From Chitinophaga pinensis (GTDB taxonomy: Bacteria > Bacteroidota > Bacteroidia > Chitinophagales > Chitinophagaceae), in the NCBI GenBank assembly GCA_943331145.2, contig CALQKL020000004.1:1-26235 (forward strand): 26,235 nt of DNA. Direction: 5' to 3'. This document shows, one piece after another, positions 13,260 through 20,590 of this stretch. The notes beneath the pieces were generated by a model. It made no database searches and was not told where the DNA came from. It was given only the letters and a program-made list of their open reading frames with translations. Each line of letters begins with the position of its first letter. Within the stretch, counting starts at the first letter, position 1. The position numbers and the translations under genes were made by a program.

Positions 13260-13793
13260 ATGAAAAAATTATTAATGATTCCTTTAGCGGGCCTTATGCT
13301 TTGCTCTTGTAATTCCACTTTTACTAAAACACTATCTGTGCCAATGTATTCACCAAAAGCAGAGATTAATCCAATTAGAGCAGATGTGGATGTAGATATG
13401 AATAAAAAAATAAGTGGTGAAGCCGAAGCCACCTATTTTCTATTCTTTAAGGTATCGAAGGATGATAATAAATATGCAGAAGGCTTGAGATTTCAAAGCG
13501 AAGGTGTTGGCTTAAAAAAACTTAAAGCATCTGCTGGTTATAAAGCCATTTCAAATTCTAATGTTGATATCATTGTACATCCAAATTATATCATTGAAAG
13601 GCATGAATACTTTTTTTTTAGTACGGTAAAAATTAAAGTAACGGGCTATGCTGGTTATTTCAAAAAGTTTTATCAAGAGCCATACAATGGCAACGAAACG
13701 CATCATTCACAAAGTGATATCATTGTAAATAGCACCGAAACTAGATCCGGAAGCACCACTATAAAACAAGCAAATATCAAAACCATCAATTAA
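13260..13793 (+). CDS. Small lipoprotein of unknown function
   Basis: A 177-residue predicted lipoprotein. The signal peptide is MKKLLMIPLAGLMLCSC with lipid Cys at 17; the residues after it (NSTFTK) lack the acidic surface-export signal, so it probably faces the periplasm. The mature part is mixed alpha/beta: PMYSPKAEINPIRADVDVDM, a Gly/Ala-rich ISGEAEATYFLFF, and later VDIIVHPNYIIERHEYFFFSTVKIKVTGYAGYFKKF. This strand-rich pattern occurs in uncharacterised Bacteroidota lipoproteins; I do not know a function. It is followed after 17 bp by a barrel protein gene, and the pair probably forms an operon ended by the hairpin at 14418. The pair is framed by the two small-peptide loci. Confidence 0.75.
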   Translation: MKKLLMIPLAGLMLCSCNSTFTKTLSVPMYSPKAEINPIRADVDVDMNKKISGEAEATYFLFFKVSKDDNKYAEGLRFQSEGVGLKKLKASAGYKAISNSNVDIIVHPNYIIERHEYFFFSTVKIKVTGYAGYFKKFYQEPYNGNETHHSQSDIIVNSTETRSGSTTIKQANIKTIN

Positions 13794-13810
13794 TTTTTAA
13801 ATTTAAAATC

Positions 13811-14389
13811 ATGACAAAAATATCATATGCCATTATAATAATTGGTTTATTGATCTGCAATAATAGTCAGGCTCAATCTAAAATTTATAGCGGCTTTAAA
13901 GTTGCACCTAATTATTCAATAATAACAGATAAAACAGATAACTTAAAGTCTGGAGTTGGTTACAGTATTGGTTACTTCGAAGTATTGGAACTAGAAAACA
14001 AAATTAATTTACAAGCTGAAATTAATTATACAAACAACTCATTTGTAATAGATGAAAATTTCGGAACAACAAATAGAAAGACAACAATAAATAATAATTC
14101 CGTTGAATTGCCTTTAATGATTAAATACAGACCCTCAGATAATTTTTCTTTTGGTGTGGGGTATCAATTTTCTTTTTTTCCATCTATATCAGAAAAAACT
14201 AAAACTACAGGACAAGCTGATGAAAACATTGATGGTAAAGGAATTAAATCCAACGGGGTTTTTTTAGATGCTAATATAAAAACGAATAAAACAATTATCG
14301 GTTTAAGGGTTATCAAAACAAGTAAAAGTGTTATTGAACCAATTAATTCAATCAACGCTTCATTTTACTTAGGATTTGCTTTATTTTAA
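13811..14389 (+). CDS. Small outer-membrane beta-barrel protein (PorT-like)
   Basis: A 192-residue secreted protein. The signal peptide MTKISYAIIIIGLLICNNSQA probably ends at A21. The mature part is built of amphipathic strands: IYSGFKVAPNYSI, GVGYSIGYFEVLEL, INLQAEINYTNNSF, VELPLMIKYRPSDNFSFGVGYQFSFF, and a final INASFYLGFALF ending in an aromatic residue, typical of Bam substrates. It resembles the eight-stranded PorT-type barrels common in Bacteroidota. It probably forms an operon with the preceding lipoprotein; its substrate or partner is unknown. Confidence 0.78.
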   Translation: MTKISYAIIIIGLLICNNSQAQSKIYSGFKVAPNYSIITDKTDNLKSGVGYSIGYFEVLELENKINLQAEINYTNNSFVIDENFGTTNRKTTINNNSVELPLMIKYRPSDNFSFGVGYQFSFFPSISEKTKTTGQADENIDGKGIKSNGVFLDANIKTNKTIIGLRVIKTSKSVIEPINSINASFYLGFALF

Positions 14390-14417
14390 TTGTGTTTTCA
14401 TTTTTTAATTTTTTTTA

Positions 14418-14448
14418 AAATCCCTGCTAAAAATAGCAGGGATTTTTT
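14418..14448 (+). terminator. Terminator of the lipoprotein/barrel operon
   Basis: AAATCCCTGCT (14418-14428) pairs with AGCAGGGATTT (14435-14445) around a 6-nt loop, then T's. Confidence 0.93.
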
Positions 14449-14472
14449 ATGCAGGAATTATTCAATCGCTTC

Positions 14473-14616
14473 CTCAAAAACGTATAAATACGTTCCATTC
14501 ACAACGTACATCTCCAACAAAACTTCAAGTTAATTTACTACTCAACATGTATTTACATCATCTCTAAAAAAGGGCAATATTGCGCTTGTTGAGCAGCTAT
14601 TATCGACGCATCTTTG
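14473..14616 (+). promoter_or_regulatory. Upstream regulatory region of small-peptide locus 2
   Basis: It has the same three blocks as 12580-12722. AACGTATAAATACGTT (14479-14494) is here a perfect dyad. TTACATCA (14553-14560), 5 nt, then AAAAAAGGGCAATATTGC (14566-14583) ends in the perfect palindrome GCAATATTGC. CATCTTTG (14609-14616) follows exactly 25 nt later. The gap 14390-15256 holds this locus plus the repeats listed below, and no other gene. Confidence 0.65.
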
Positions 14617-14751
14617 TGTAAGAAGTTGGTTGATAGAAAATGAATTAAATATCTATCCAAACAAAATCCAAAAGAATTTAAACGTTCTTTTCAATATCCA
14701 AAAAACCAAAATCGATCAACTTCTATTTTAAAAAAGTTCTTTAAAATAACT

Positions 14752-14808
14752 ATGAAAAACACCAAATCCAATATCCTGGCCTATGCTATAAAAAGCGATA
14801 ATGGCTAA
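14752..14808 (+). CDS. Small peptide 2, NIL-YA-KSDNG family (18 aa)
   Basis: The complete peptide is MKNTKSNILAYAIKSDNG, then TAA. It aligns with residues 1-17 of peptide 1a and 1-19 of peptide 1b. An ATG at 14801 inside the GATAATGG of the SDNG codons opens an overlapping 9-residue ORF (MAKTKTCEN), in the same relative position as the start of peptide 1b; it may be the remnant of a second copy. A TTTTAAA/TTTAAAA hairpin (14726-14746) precedes the ATG by 5 nt. Function unknown. Confidence 0.6.
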   Translation: MKNTKSNILAYAIKSDNG

Positions 14809-14901
14809 AACCAAAACCTGTGAAAACTAAACCGAATGATCCTTAACCCTTTTTAAACAATCCAACAATCTGATACCAAATTATGGTATTCAAAAAAATT
14901 T

Positions 14902-14931
14902 AAACCGCCTCAAAATTTTGAGGCGGTTTTT
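14902..14931 (+). terminator. Terminator of small-peptide locus 2
   Basis: AAACCGCCTCAAAA (14902-14915) and TTTTGAGGCGGTTT (14916-14929) form a perfect inverted repeat with T's after it. It bounds a transcript of about 300 nt. Confidence 0.9.
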
Positions 14932-14949
14932 GATTTAAAGATAAACGAG

Positions 14950-14994
14950 GTTTCAGAGGTTCAATGTGTTCAAAAGGTTGGAAGTGTTTTCCAA
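14950..14994. repeat. 9-nt minisatellite, five units
   Basis: GTTTCAGAG, GTTCAATGT, GTTCAAAAG, GTTGGAAGT, GTTTTCCAA. The units are of the same type as at 5115-5195, and the last three copy the GTTCAAAAGGTTG...TTTTCCAA module found there. Confidence 0.8.
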
Positions 14995-15010
14995 TTTCAA
15001 TTTATAAATC

Positions 15011-15048
15011 AAACTGTAGGGGTTGAAAATTTTCAACCCCTACAGTTT
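15011..15048. repeat. 38-bp perfect palindrome
   Basis: AAACTGTAGGGGTTGAAAA (15011-15029) is followed at once by its exact complement (15030-15048), with no loop bases. It is REP/MITE-like in form and lies between the locus 2 terminator and a tandem-repeat region. It could also work as a bidirectional terminator, since T's or A's flank both arms. Confidence 0.93.
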
Positions 15049-15070
15049 TTATCACACTTTACCTTTCTAG

Positions 15071-15180
15071 GGAGAAAATGAGAGCGAATATTGAGTTTTG
15101 ACTTTCTTCTTCATTCACATTCTGTTTCTCACTCTAAACAAAACTTCGTGTCTTTGCGTCTTTGTGCCTTCGTGTTTTAA
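15071..15180 (-). repeat. Extended dispersed repeat, inverted copy of 9415-9530
   Basis: On the minus strand it runs from a CACGAAGGCACAAAGACG-type tandem (15180 downward) through GAGTGAGAAACAGAATG and GAATGAAGAAGAAAGTCAAA to CTCTCATTTTC. The AATTCTC palindrome is missing in this copy. Confidence 0.75.
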
Positions 15181-15256
15181 CCCCTCCCAGTCTTTGCATG
15201 AAACAAAAAAGTCGCTCCAAATTGAAACGACTTCATTTTATTTTAAAAACATCTTT

Positions 15257-15586
15257 CTAATTGTATTCCTGAATCTCCATAAAAATATATGGGTCAATAG
15301 AAGCATGGAAATCTAATTCAGTAGGCTCTTCCGACAGTTCCATCGTGATTACTTTTTCACCTTCTCGCATTTGCCATAAAAACAAATTCGTATCTGGCGT
15401 AAACATAAAAAATAATTCTGGCATCATTTCTTTTAACTGACCATTCCAGCAAGCTTCTTTTAGCTTTTCATGTTTTGATAAATAATTGTTTGAAGTTGGT
15501 GTACTGTTATTTTCAGCATATTGCCTGTTGGCAAATTTGGTTCCTTGTACAAGAATTACTTCTTGGTGTGTTGATAATCTAGGCAT
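15257..15586 (-). CDS. Conserved-looking small protein of unknown function
   Basis: A 109-residue soluble protein without signal peptide or membrane segment, starting MPRLSTHQEVILVQGTKFANRQYA. The middle part is rich in charged and aromatic residues (YLSKHEKLKEACWNGQLKEMMPELF), and the end is acidic (ELSEEPTELDFHASIDPYIFMEIQEYN). No family motif is recognised. Codon use and amino-acid composition are normal for the window, so it is probably a real gene. It lies 82 bp after metF on the same strand and could be co-transcribed with it. A link to one-carbon metabolism is not shown by the sequence. Confidence 0.65.
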   Translation of the reverse strand: MPRLSTHQEVILVQGTKFANRQYAENNSTPTSNNYLSKHEKLKEACWNGQLKEMMPELFFMFTPDTNLFLWQMREGEKVITMELSEEPTELDFHASIDPYIFMEIQEYN

Positions 15587-15668
15587 AGGTTACGTTTTTT
15601 AAAACTTTTATAAACCTATAACGATGATTAATACCAGATTATTACATTTCCATAAAAAATAAAAGCAA

Positions 15669-16622
15669 TTAAAAAACTTCTTTAACAACATTGGCTACCA
15701 ACATTGGTCTTCCTAATGTATAATAGTGCAAAACAGGCACGCCAGCTTTTTTCAATTCTTTCGATTGCTCCAACAACCATTCTTGTCCAATTTTTTCTAC
15801 ATCTAAGTCCGTTTTACATGCCTGAACAGCTTCAGATAATGGCGTTGGCAAATCAATATGGAACGTTTTTGGCAAAATGGTTAATTGTTTTTTAGTGTAA
15901 ACAGGCTTAAGCCCTGGAATAATTGGAACGTTAATTCCTATTTCTCTACATGCATTTACAAAAGAAAAATACTTGGCATTATCAAAAAACATTTGAGTGA
16001 TGATATAGTCTGCACCGGCATCTACTTTTGCTTTTAAATGTTTTAAATCCGATTCCATATTGGGCGCCTCAAAATGCTTCTCCGGATAACCGGCAACGCC
16101 AATACAAAATTTTGTTTTCATTGTATTTTTCAAATCCTCTTCCAAATAAATTCCATCATTCAAATTCTTAACTTGTTTTAATAAGTCAATGGCAAATTGA
16201 TGACCTCCTGGTTCTGGTTCAAATGCACTTTCATTTTTAGCCGCATCCCCGCGCAAAACCAACACATTGTCTATTCCCAAATAATTTAAATTAATCAACG
16301 CATCTTCCGTTTCGTTTATACCAAATCCACCGCAAATCAAATGTGGAACCGTATCAACGTTATACTTATTCATGATAGATGCACAAATGGATTCGGTCCC
16401 TGGACGTTTTCTCACCACTACTTTTTCAAAACTGCCATCTGCTCTTTTTTTAAACGTATGCTCACTTCTATGATAAGTTACATTAATAAAAGACGGATTA
16501 AATTCCATCAATGGATCTAAATGACTATATAAAGATTGAATGCCTTTTCCTTTTAAAGGCGGTAAAATTTCAAATGATACCAACGTTTTATTGGATTGAT
16601 TAATATGGTCTGTTACTTTCAT
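15669..16622 (-). CDS. metF: Methylenetetrahydrofolate reductase
   Basis: A 317-residue cytoplasmic FAD-dependent TIM-barrel enzyme that reduces 5,10-methylene-THF to 5-methyl-THF for methionine synthesis. The catalytic Glu is E18 in SFEILPP. FINVTYH follows, and the folate/FAD-binding LVLRGD ends at D126. The barrel motifs VAGYPEKH, KVDAGADYIITQMFFD and IPGLKPV are all present, and the length is normal for bacterial MetF. A TTTG-N20-TATCTTCA promoter lies about 110 nt upstream. No methionine synthase gene is in the window. Confidence 0.96.
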   Translation of the reverse strand: MKVTDHINQSNKTLVSFEILPPLKGKGIQSLYSHLDPLMEFNPSFINVTYHRSEHTFKKRADGSFEKVVVRKRPGTESICASIMNKYNVDTVPHLICGGFGINETEDALINLNYLGIDNVLVLRGDAAKNESAFEPEPGGHQFAIDLLKQVKNLNDGIYLEEDLKNTMKTKFCIGVAGYPEKHFEAPNMESDLKHLKAKVDAGADYIITQMFFDNAKYFSFVNACREIGINVPIIPGLKPVYTKKQLTILPKTFHIDLPTPLSEAVQACKTDLDVEKIGQEWLLEQSKELKKAGVPVLHYYTLGRPMLVANVVKEVF

Positions 16623-16734
16623 CTTTCTTTAATTATTATTAACTTTCTTTAAATCGTTTTTACGCTTTCAACCTTTTTATAAACACTATTTTCAAAATAA
16701 TTGTTCTACAGATTGTTTTTATTTATTTTGACGG

Positions 16735-16766
16735 TGAAGATAAATCCAATTAAAAAGAAAATCAAA
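16735..16766 (-). promoter_or_regulatory. Promoter of metF
   Basis: Minus strand: TTTG (16766-16763), 20 nt, then TATCTTCA (16742-16735). The spacing fits the Bacteroidota consensus; the -7 box has two mismatches. It implies a leader of about 105 nt, in which I see no riboswitch I can name. Confidence 0.55.
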
Positions 16767-16921
16767 GATTGATCGTATTTATTTCAATTGTACAGTTATA
16801 ATATAAAAAATGGCGGTATAATTAAGATTCAGAACATGGATTTTAAAGTTGCTTTTTTCATTAAAACACCCAATTAGAAACAAATGCCATCTTTAAATTA
16901 TAAACTTAAACTAGTAAAATT

Positions 16922-17869
16922 TTATTTGATGATTTTTTTTAAATCTGAAACAAGAATTTTATTAAAAATTTCAACCCCTTTTGCGTTCATATGATTGGCA
17001 TTATAAAAATAAGCCGTATCACTACATAAAGGGATTTCACTGTAATCCAGATATTTAATATTATTGTTTTTGGAAAGTTCTAAGAAAATGTTTTTTATTG
17101 AATCTCTATTTATAATCTGATTTTGCAATGATGCGTGCACTGGTGAATACACAAGAATAAGTTCTATATTTTGTTTTTTACACTGTTGAATAAACTGATT
17201 AAATAAAGCATATGTTGTGTTATCAAAACTAACTCTGAAGCCTTTTGGATTTTTTAGTTTAAATGAATCAACCAAATTAGCGTTCCAGTTTTTTGCATAC
17301 GCTTTAAAACCTTTGTATTTGCCATTGCTTCTAGGCGATTTGTTGAAAAAATTAAGAAGTCCTGACGCAGCTGCACCATCAGTGTGTGTATACTTATATA
17401 AAGGTAAATTAAAATCTAGTTCAGTAAAGAAACTGTGATTTTTAAATCTATTTTCAAATTCATTATTAAGGTAAGGTATAAACTGATTGAAATCGTATGA
17501 TATATTCGGATTATTAAAAAAATTAACATCAACAGATTGAATAATATAGCGAGGTTTTTTATTGTATCTCATATACATATCAAATCGCCATTTTTGCAGC
17601 GGAAACTGTTGGCCATTAATTCCTAAATTATATGCCGGTAAATGAAATTCATCTTCTAATGCTTTAGGTGAAAAATGTACCCAAGAGCGAGATGAACCCT
17701 GTATAATAATATCGGCTTTTATATTTGATTTATAGATTTCGTACCATTCTTTATATTCAGGTGAATAATTTGATTTTTTTAACCCGGTGTCAATAAACCA
17801 TTGAAGAGCATAAGCAAGTATTATAATAGTTATTGTAAAAAGTATCAATTTTAAAACAAATTTCTTCAT
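16922..17869 (-). CDS. Membrane-anchored SGNH/DltD-AlgJ-like acyltransfer protein
   Basis: A 315-residue protein. An N-terminal anchor (LKLILFTITIIILAYALQWFI, about 6-26) leaves the rest in the periplasm. GSSRS at 58-62 stands where SGNH proteins have the Ser-containing block I, with S60 the likely nucleophile. LGINGQQ is the Gly/Asn block. Near the C-terminus YNANHMNAKG (about 289-298) is the DxxH block; here the usual Asp is Asn290, with His at 293. Such proteins work with an MBOAT partner to move acyl groups onto extracytoplasmic glycans (DltB/DltD, AlgI/AlgJ). The MBOAT gene is 12 bp upstream and surely in the same operon. Acceptor unknown. The Asp-to-Asn change could weaken hydrolysis or may be tolerated. 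Confidence 0.75.
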   Translation of the reverse strand: MKKFVLKLILFTITIIILAYALQWFIDTGLKKSNYSPEYKEWYEIYKSNIKADIIIQGSSRSWVHFSPKALEDEFHLPAYNLGINGQQFPLQKWRFDMYMRYNKKPRYIIQSVDVNFFNNPNISYDFNQFIPYLNNEFENRFKNHSFFTELDFNLPLYKYTHTDGAAASGLLNFFNKSPRSNGKYKGFKAYAKNWNANLVDSFKLKNPKGFRVSFDNTTYALFNQFIQQCKKQNIELILVYSPVHASLQNQIINRDSIKNIFLELSKNNNIKYLDYSEIPLCSDTAYFYNANHMNAKGVEIFNKILVSDLKKIIK

Positions 17870-17881
17870 TCAAACGGTTAT

Positions 17882-19330
17882 TTAAAATTGAAAATAAATG
17901 AATTGGGTATTTTGAAATGCGCCTAATAATATGATGGCAAAAATAGCGGCAATATAAATTATCCATCTTACAGGCAAAATCTGCATCGAAATCTTAGCCC
18001 TCATACTGCCATAGTTTTCCTGATAATGATGCACTAGTTTCATGATTAGCAAAGATGTTAAAACGGTAAGTTTGGTATAATTCCCTCCCTCCCAAACTGC
18101 AAAAACATTAGAAAGTTGACTCAGATGCAAACCTTTAAAAATGTTTTTTACAACATACAATGCATCGTGTACGTTGTTAGCTCTGAAAAATATCCAACTA
18201 AAACTTACGTATGCAATGGTAATGAAAATACTAAGGGGATTGTATAAATAACTAGGTATTTTCTTAGACCAATTCTTTCTGGTTTTTTTTGTTAGAACTT
18301 CGAAAATCATTGCTAATCCATGTAACAATCCATAAATAATAAATTTCCAAGCAGCTCCATGCCAAAGCCCACTTATTAAAAATGTAATGAGCAGTGCTAA
18401 TACAACGCCCCATTTGTTCCAATATCTGCGATTTACAACAATTGGTGTATATAAATAATCGTTGAACCAAGTAGAAAGTGAAATATGCCATCTTCTCCAG
18501 AATTCAGTAATATTTTTACTATAAAAGGGACGCTTAAAATTTGTCATTAAGTCAAACCCCATTACTTGTGCTGAGCCGATTGCTATGTCTGAATATCCCG
18601 AAAAATCACAAAAAATTTGAACTGTAAATGCAAGCATACCAACGACAAGCGATAAACCTTTATAATGATAAACATCACCATAAACAACATTACTCAATAA
18701 AGCAAGATTGTCGGCTATTACCACTTTTTTAAAAAATCCCCAAAGCATTAATTTTAAACCGTCTGTTACTCTTTTATAATCAAAATAATGTTGTTCATAA
18801 AATTGATGAAGCAAATTCTGTGGACGCTCTATTGGACCTGCTACCAATTGAGGATAAAACATAACATACAAAGCATAAATACCAAAATGACGTTCGGCTT
18901 TTTGATTACCTCTGTACACTTCAATTGTATAACTCATAGCCTGAAAAGTATGAAAAGACAAACCAATGGGTAATAATATTTTTAAGAAAGGAATTGGATT
19001 TTCTCCGCCAAGTGCTTTACACAGAAAGGAGAGATTTTCATTAATGAAATTGTAATATTTGAAAATTGCCAATACTCCAATATTAGCAATCAAACTTAGA
19101 ATTAAATATAAGCGCCTTTTTTTTTCTGTACTATTTTCAATCATTATTCCGGCGAAATAATCGATTACTATTGTAAATCCTAAAATCAAAATATAAATTG
19201 GCACAAAAGCCATATAAAAATAGCAGCTGCTGGCCAATAATAACATCCATCTAAATTTGTGTGGCAATACAAAGTATAGCCCGGTTACAGTCACAAAAAA
19301 GAATAAAAACTGAACGGAATTAAAGAGCAT
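17882..19330 (-). CDS. MBOAT family membrane O-acyltransferase (AlgI/DltB-like)
   Basis: A 482-residue polytopic inner-membrane enzyme that passes acyl groups across the membrane to a glycan or its partner protein. Helices run through the whole length. Family motifs are KILLPIGLSFHTFQAMSYTIEVYR (about 117-140), FYPQLVAGPIERP (about 158-170), FCDFSGYSDIAIG, FWRRWHISLSTWFNDYLYTP with H282, and SGLWHGAAWKF with the catalytic His324. The length is standard. It belongs to the fkbH-ACP-MaoC-SDR-MBOAT-SGNH block and ends 12 bp before the SGNH gene. The donor is probably the acyl group carried by the ACP encoded upstream (inference from the Dlt system). Confidence 0.92.
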   Translation of the reverse strand: MLFNSVQFLFFFVTVTGLYFVLPHKFRWMLLLASSCYFYMAFVPIYILILGFTIVIDYFAGIMIENSTEKKRRLYLILSLIANIGVLAIFKYYNFINENLSFLCKALGGENPIPFLKILLPIGLSFHTFQAMSYTIEVYRGNQKAERHFGIYALYVMFYPQLVAGPIERPQNLLHQFYEQHYFDYKRVTDGLKLMLWGFFKKVVIADNLALLSNVVYGDVYHYKGLSLVVGMLAFTVQIFCDFSGYSDIAIGSAQVMGFDLMTNFKRPFYSKNITEFWRRWHISLSTWFNDYLYTPIVVNRRYWNKWGVVLALLITFLISGLWHGAAWKFIIYGLLHGLAMIFEVLTKKTRKNWSKKIPSYLYNPLSIFITIAYVSFSWIFFRANNVHDALYVVKNIFKGLHLSQLSNVFAVWEGGNYTKLTVLTSLLIMKLVHHYQENYGSMRAKISMQILPVRWIIYIAAIFAIILLGAFQNTQFIYFQF

Positions 19331-19419
19331 TTAGAAATATAATTAGTTAGATAAATTTTTTTGTTTATTATTTAATTAATACGAGATTGATTACGTTTTT
19401 ACCACCCCATTTTAATTAT

Positions 19420-20142
19420 TTATAATAAACTTTGTGCAGCATTCAAAACAATATTCTGCCCATTCAAATGAGGTGTTGCATTACATAAAAATAAAACAGT
19501 GTCTGCAACCTCTTCGATGGTTAGCAATCTTTTAAGCGGATGATTTGTGATCATATTTTCAACAATTCGCTCATCTACTTCATTATTTAAAGATGTTGCC
19601 ATAAAATCAGGAGAAATACAGTTAGACGTAATGTTAAATGCTTTGTTTTCGGTAGCCCAACTTTTGTGCATAGAAAGTAAATATGCCTTATTGGCAACAT
19701 AACCACTCCATCCAGCAGGTGGCGTGTTTAATAATGCAGCAGATAAAATAGTTATGATTCGCCCTTGTTTATTTTTTCTCGCTTTAAAAATAAATGATTT
19801 TGTTATTTCAAGCGTAGAAACGATATCAGTTAAAAATCCTTCGGTAAAAACACTTGAAGGCGTTTTATGAAAATGATTTTTATCGATTCTCGTTACGGCA
19901 TTATTTACCAAAACGCCAATTTCTTCATTTGATATTAAATCGCATAAATTATTAACATCTACTGTATTTGTAAAATCACAATGAATTGCTTTTGTATTAC
20001 TAAATCTAGCTTCTATCGCTTTAGCTTTTTCAACTGAAGCGTGGTAGGTAAAATAAACCACAGATGAAGGGTGATTTTGAGCAATTAATTTGGTAATTGC
20101 ACTCCCCAACCCTGATGCGCCGCCTGTAATTAAAAAATTCAT
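19420..20142 (-). CDS. Short-chain dehydrogenase/reductase (FabG-like)
   Basis: A 240-residue Rossmann-fold oxidoreductase. The cofactor motif TGGASGLG is at 6-13 and NNA at 80-82. The catalytic residues S134, Y148 and K152 are in ILSAALLNTPPAGWSGYVANK. The end HLNGQNIVLNAAQSLL matches the FabG-type C-terminus (normally GQ..xVDGG), but the usual Gly pair is lost. It starts inside the end of the MaoC-like gene (ATGA overlap), so the two are translationally coupled. It probably reduces or oxidises a keto/hydroxy-acyl group bound to the neighbouring ACP. The exact substrate cannot be read from sequence. Confidence 0.85.
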   Translation of the reverse strand: MNFLITGGASGLGSAITKLIAQNHPSSVVYFTYHASVEKAKAIEARFSNTKAIHCDFTNTVDVNNLCDLISNEEIGVLVNNAVTRIDKNHFHKTPSSVFTEGFLTDIVSTLEITKSFIFKARKNKQGRIITILSAALLNTPPAGWSGYVANKAYLLSMHKSWATENKAFNITSNCISPDFMATSLNNEVDERIVENMITNHPLKRLLTIEEVADTVLFLCNATPHLNGQNIVLNAAQSLL

Positions 20143-20528
20143 ATTAAGCCAATTGAAATTTCACCTTTTGCTACAACTATTTCAGAATCATTTTCAAACA
20201 CGTATTTTAAAATAATGCAATTCACAGACTCAAAAACATCTGCGATAGTAGCTTTTAATAATAGTGTATCATTGAGATACACTGGTTTTAAAAATGCTAT
20301 TTTATATGTTTGAACAATTACATTTTTTACCGGCAATTGCTCGCCTATAAAGTTTGATAAAAATCCGTTTAAAATTGCACCATGCATCACTTTTCCATTA
20401 AACCCTTTATCTTCTGCATAGGACTCGTTTACATGCAAGGGGTTTTTATCATTAAATGTTGAAATAAACCCATCATAAACTTGGTTCGTGACTTTATAAC
20501 TTATTTTAAAAAAATCGCCTTGCTTCAT
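20139..20528 (-). CDS. MaoC-like hot-dog dehydratase
   Basis: A 129-residue single hot-dog-fold protein. The catalytic signature is D27-K-N29-P30-L31-H32 in FNDKNPLHVNESYA, followed by GFNGKVMHGAILNGFLSNFIGEQLP and QTYKIAFLKPVYLND, as in (R)-specific enoyl hydratases and 3-hydroxyacyl dehydratases. It probably adds water to, or removes water from, an acyl-ACP or acyl-CoA. It overlaps the SDR gene by 4 bp and follows the ACP gene by 62 bp. No ketosynthase is present, so a complete chain-elongation cycle is not encoded in this block. Confidence 0.85.
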   Translation of the reverse strand: MKQGDFFKISYKVTNQVYDGFISTFNDKNPLHVNESYAEDKGFNGKVMHGAILNGFLSNFIGEQLPVKNVIVQTYKIAFLKPVYLNDTLLLKATIADVFESVNCIILKYVFENDSEIVVAKGEISIGLI

Positions 20529-20590
20529 CGTTTCGCTTAATGAATTAAATAATATGTAAACGGCAAATTAAATACACGATAAAAATACCT

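Noticed and set aside
16623..16728. Riboswitch in the metF leader
   Set aside because: The leader is AT-rich with no stable multi-stem structure or known SAM/cobalamin motif that I can recognise.
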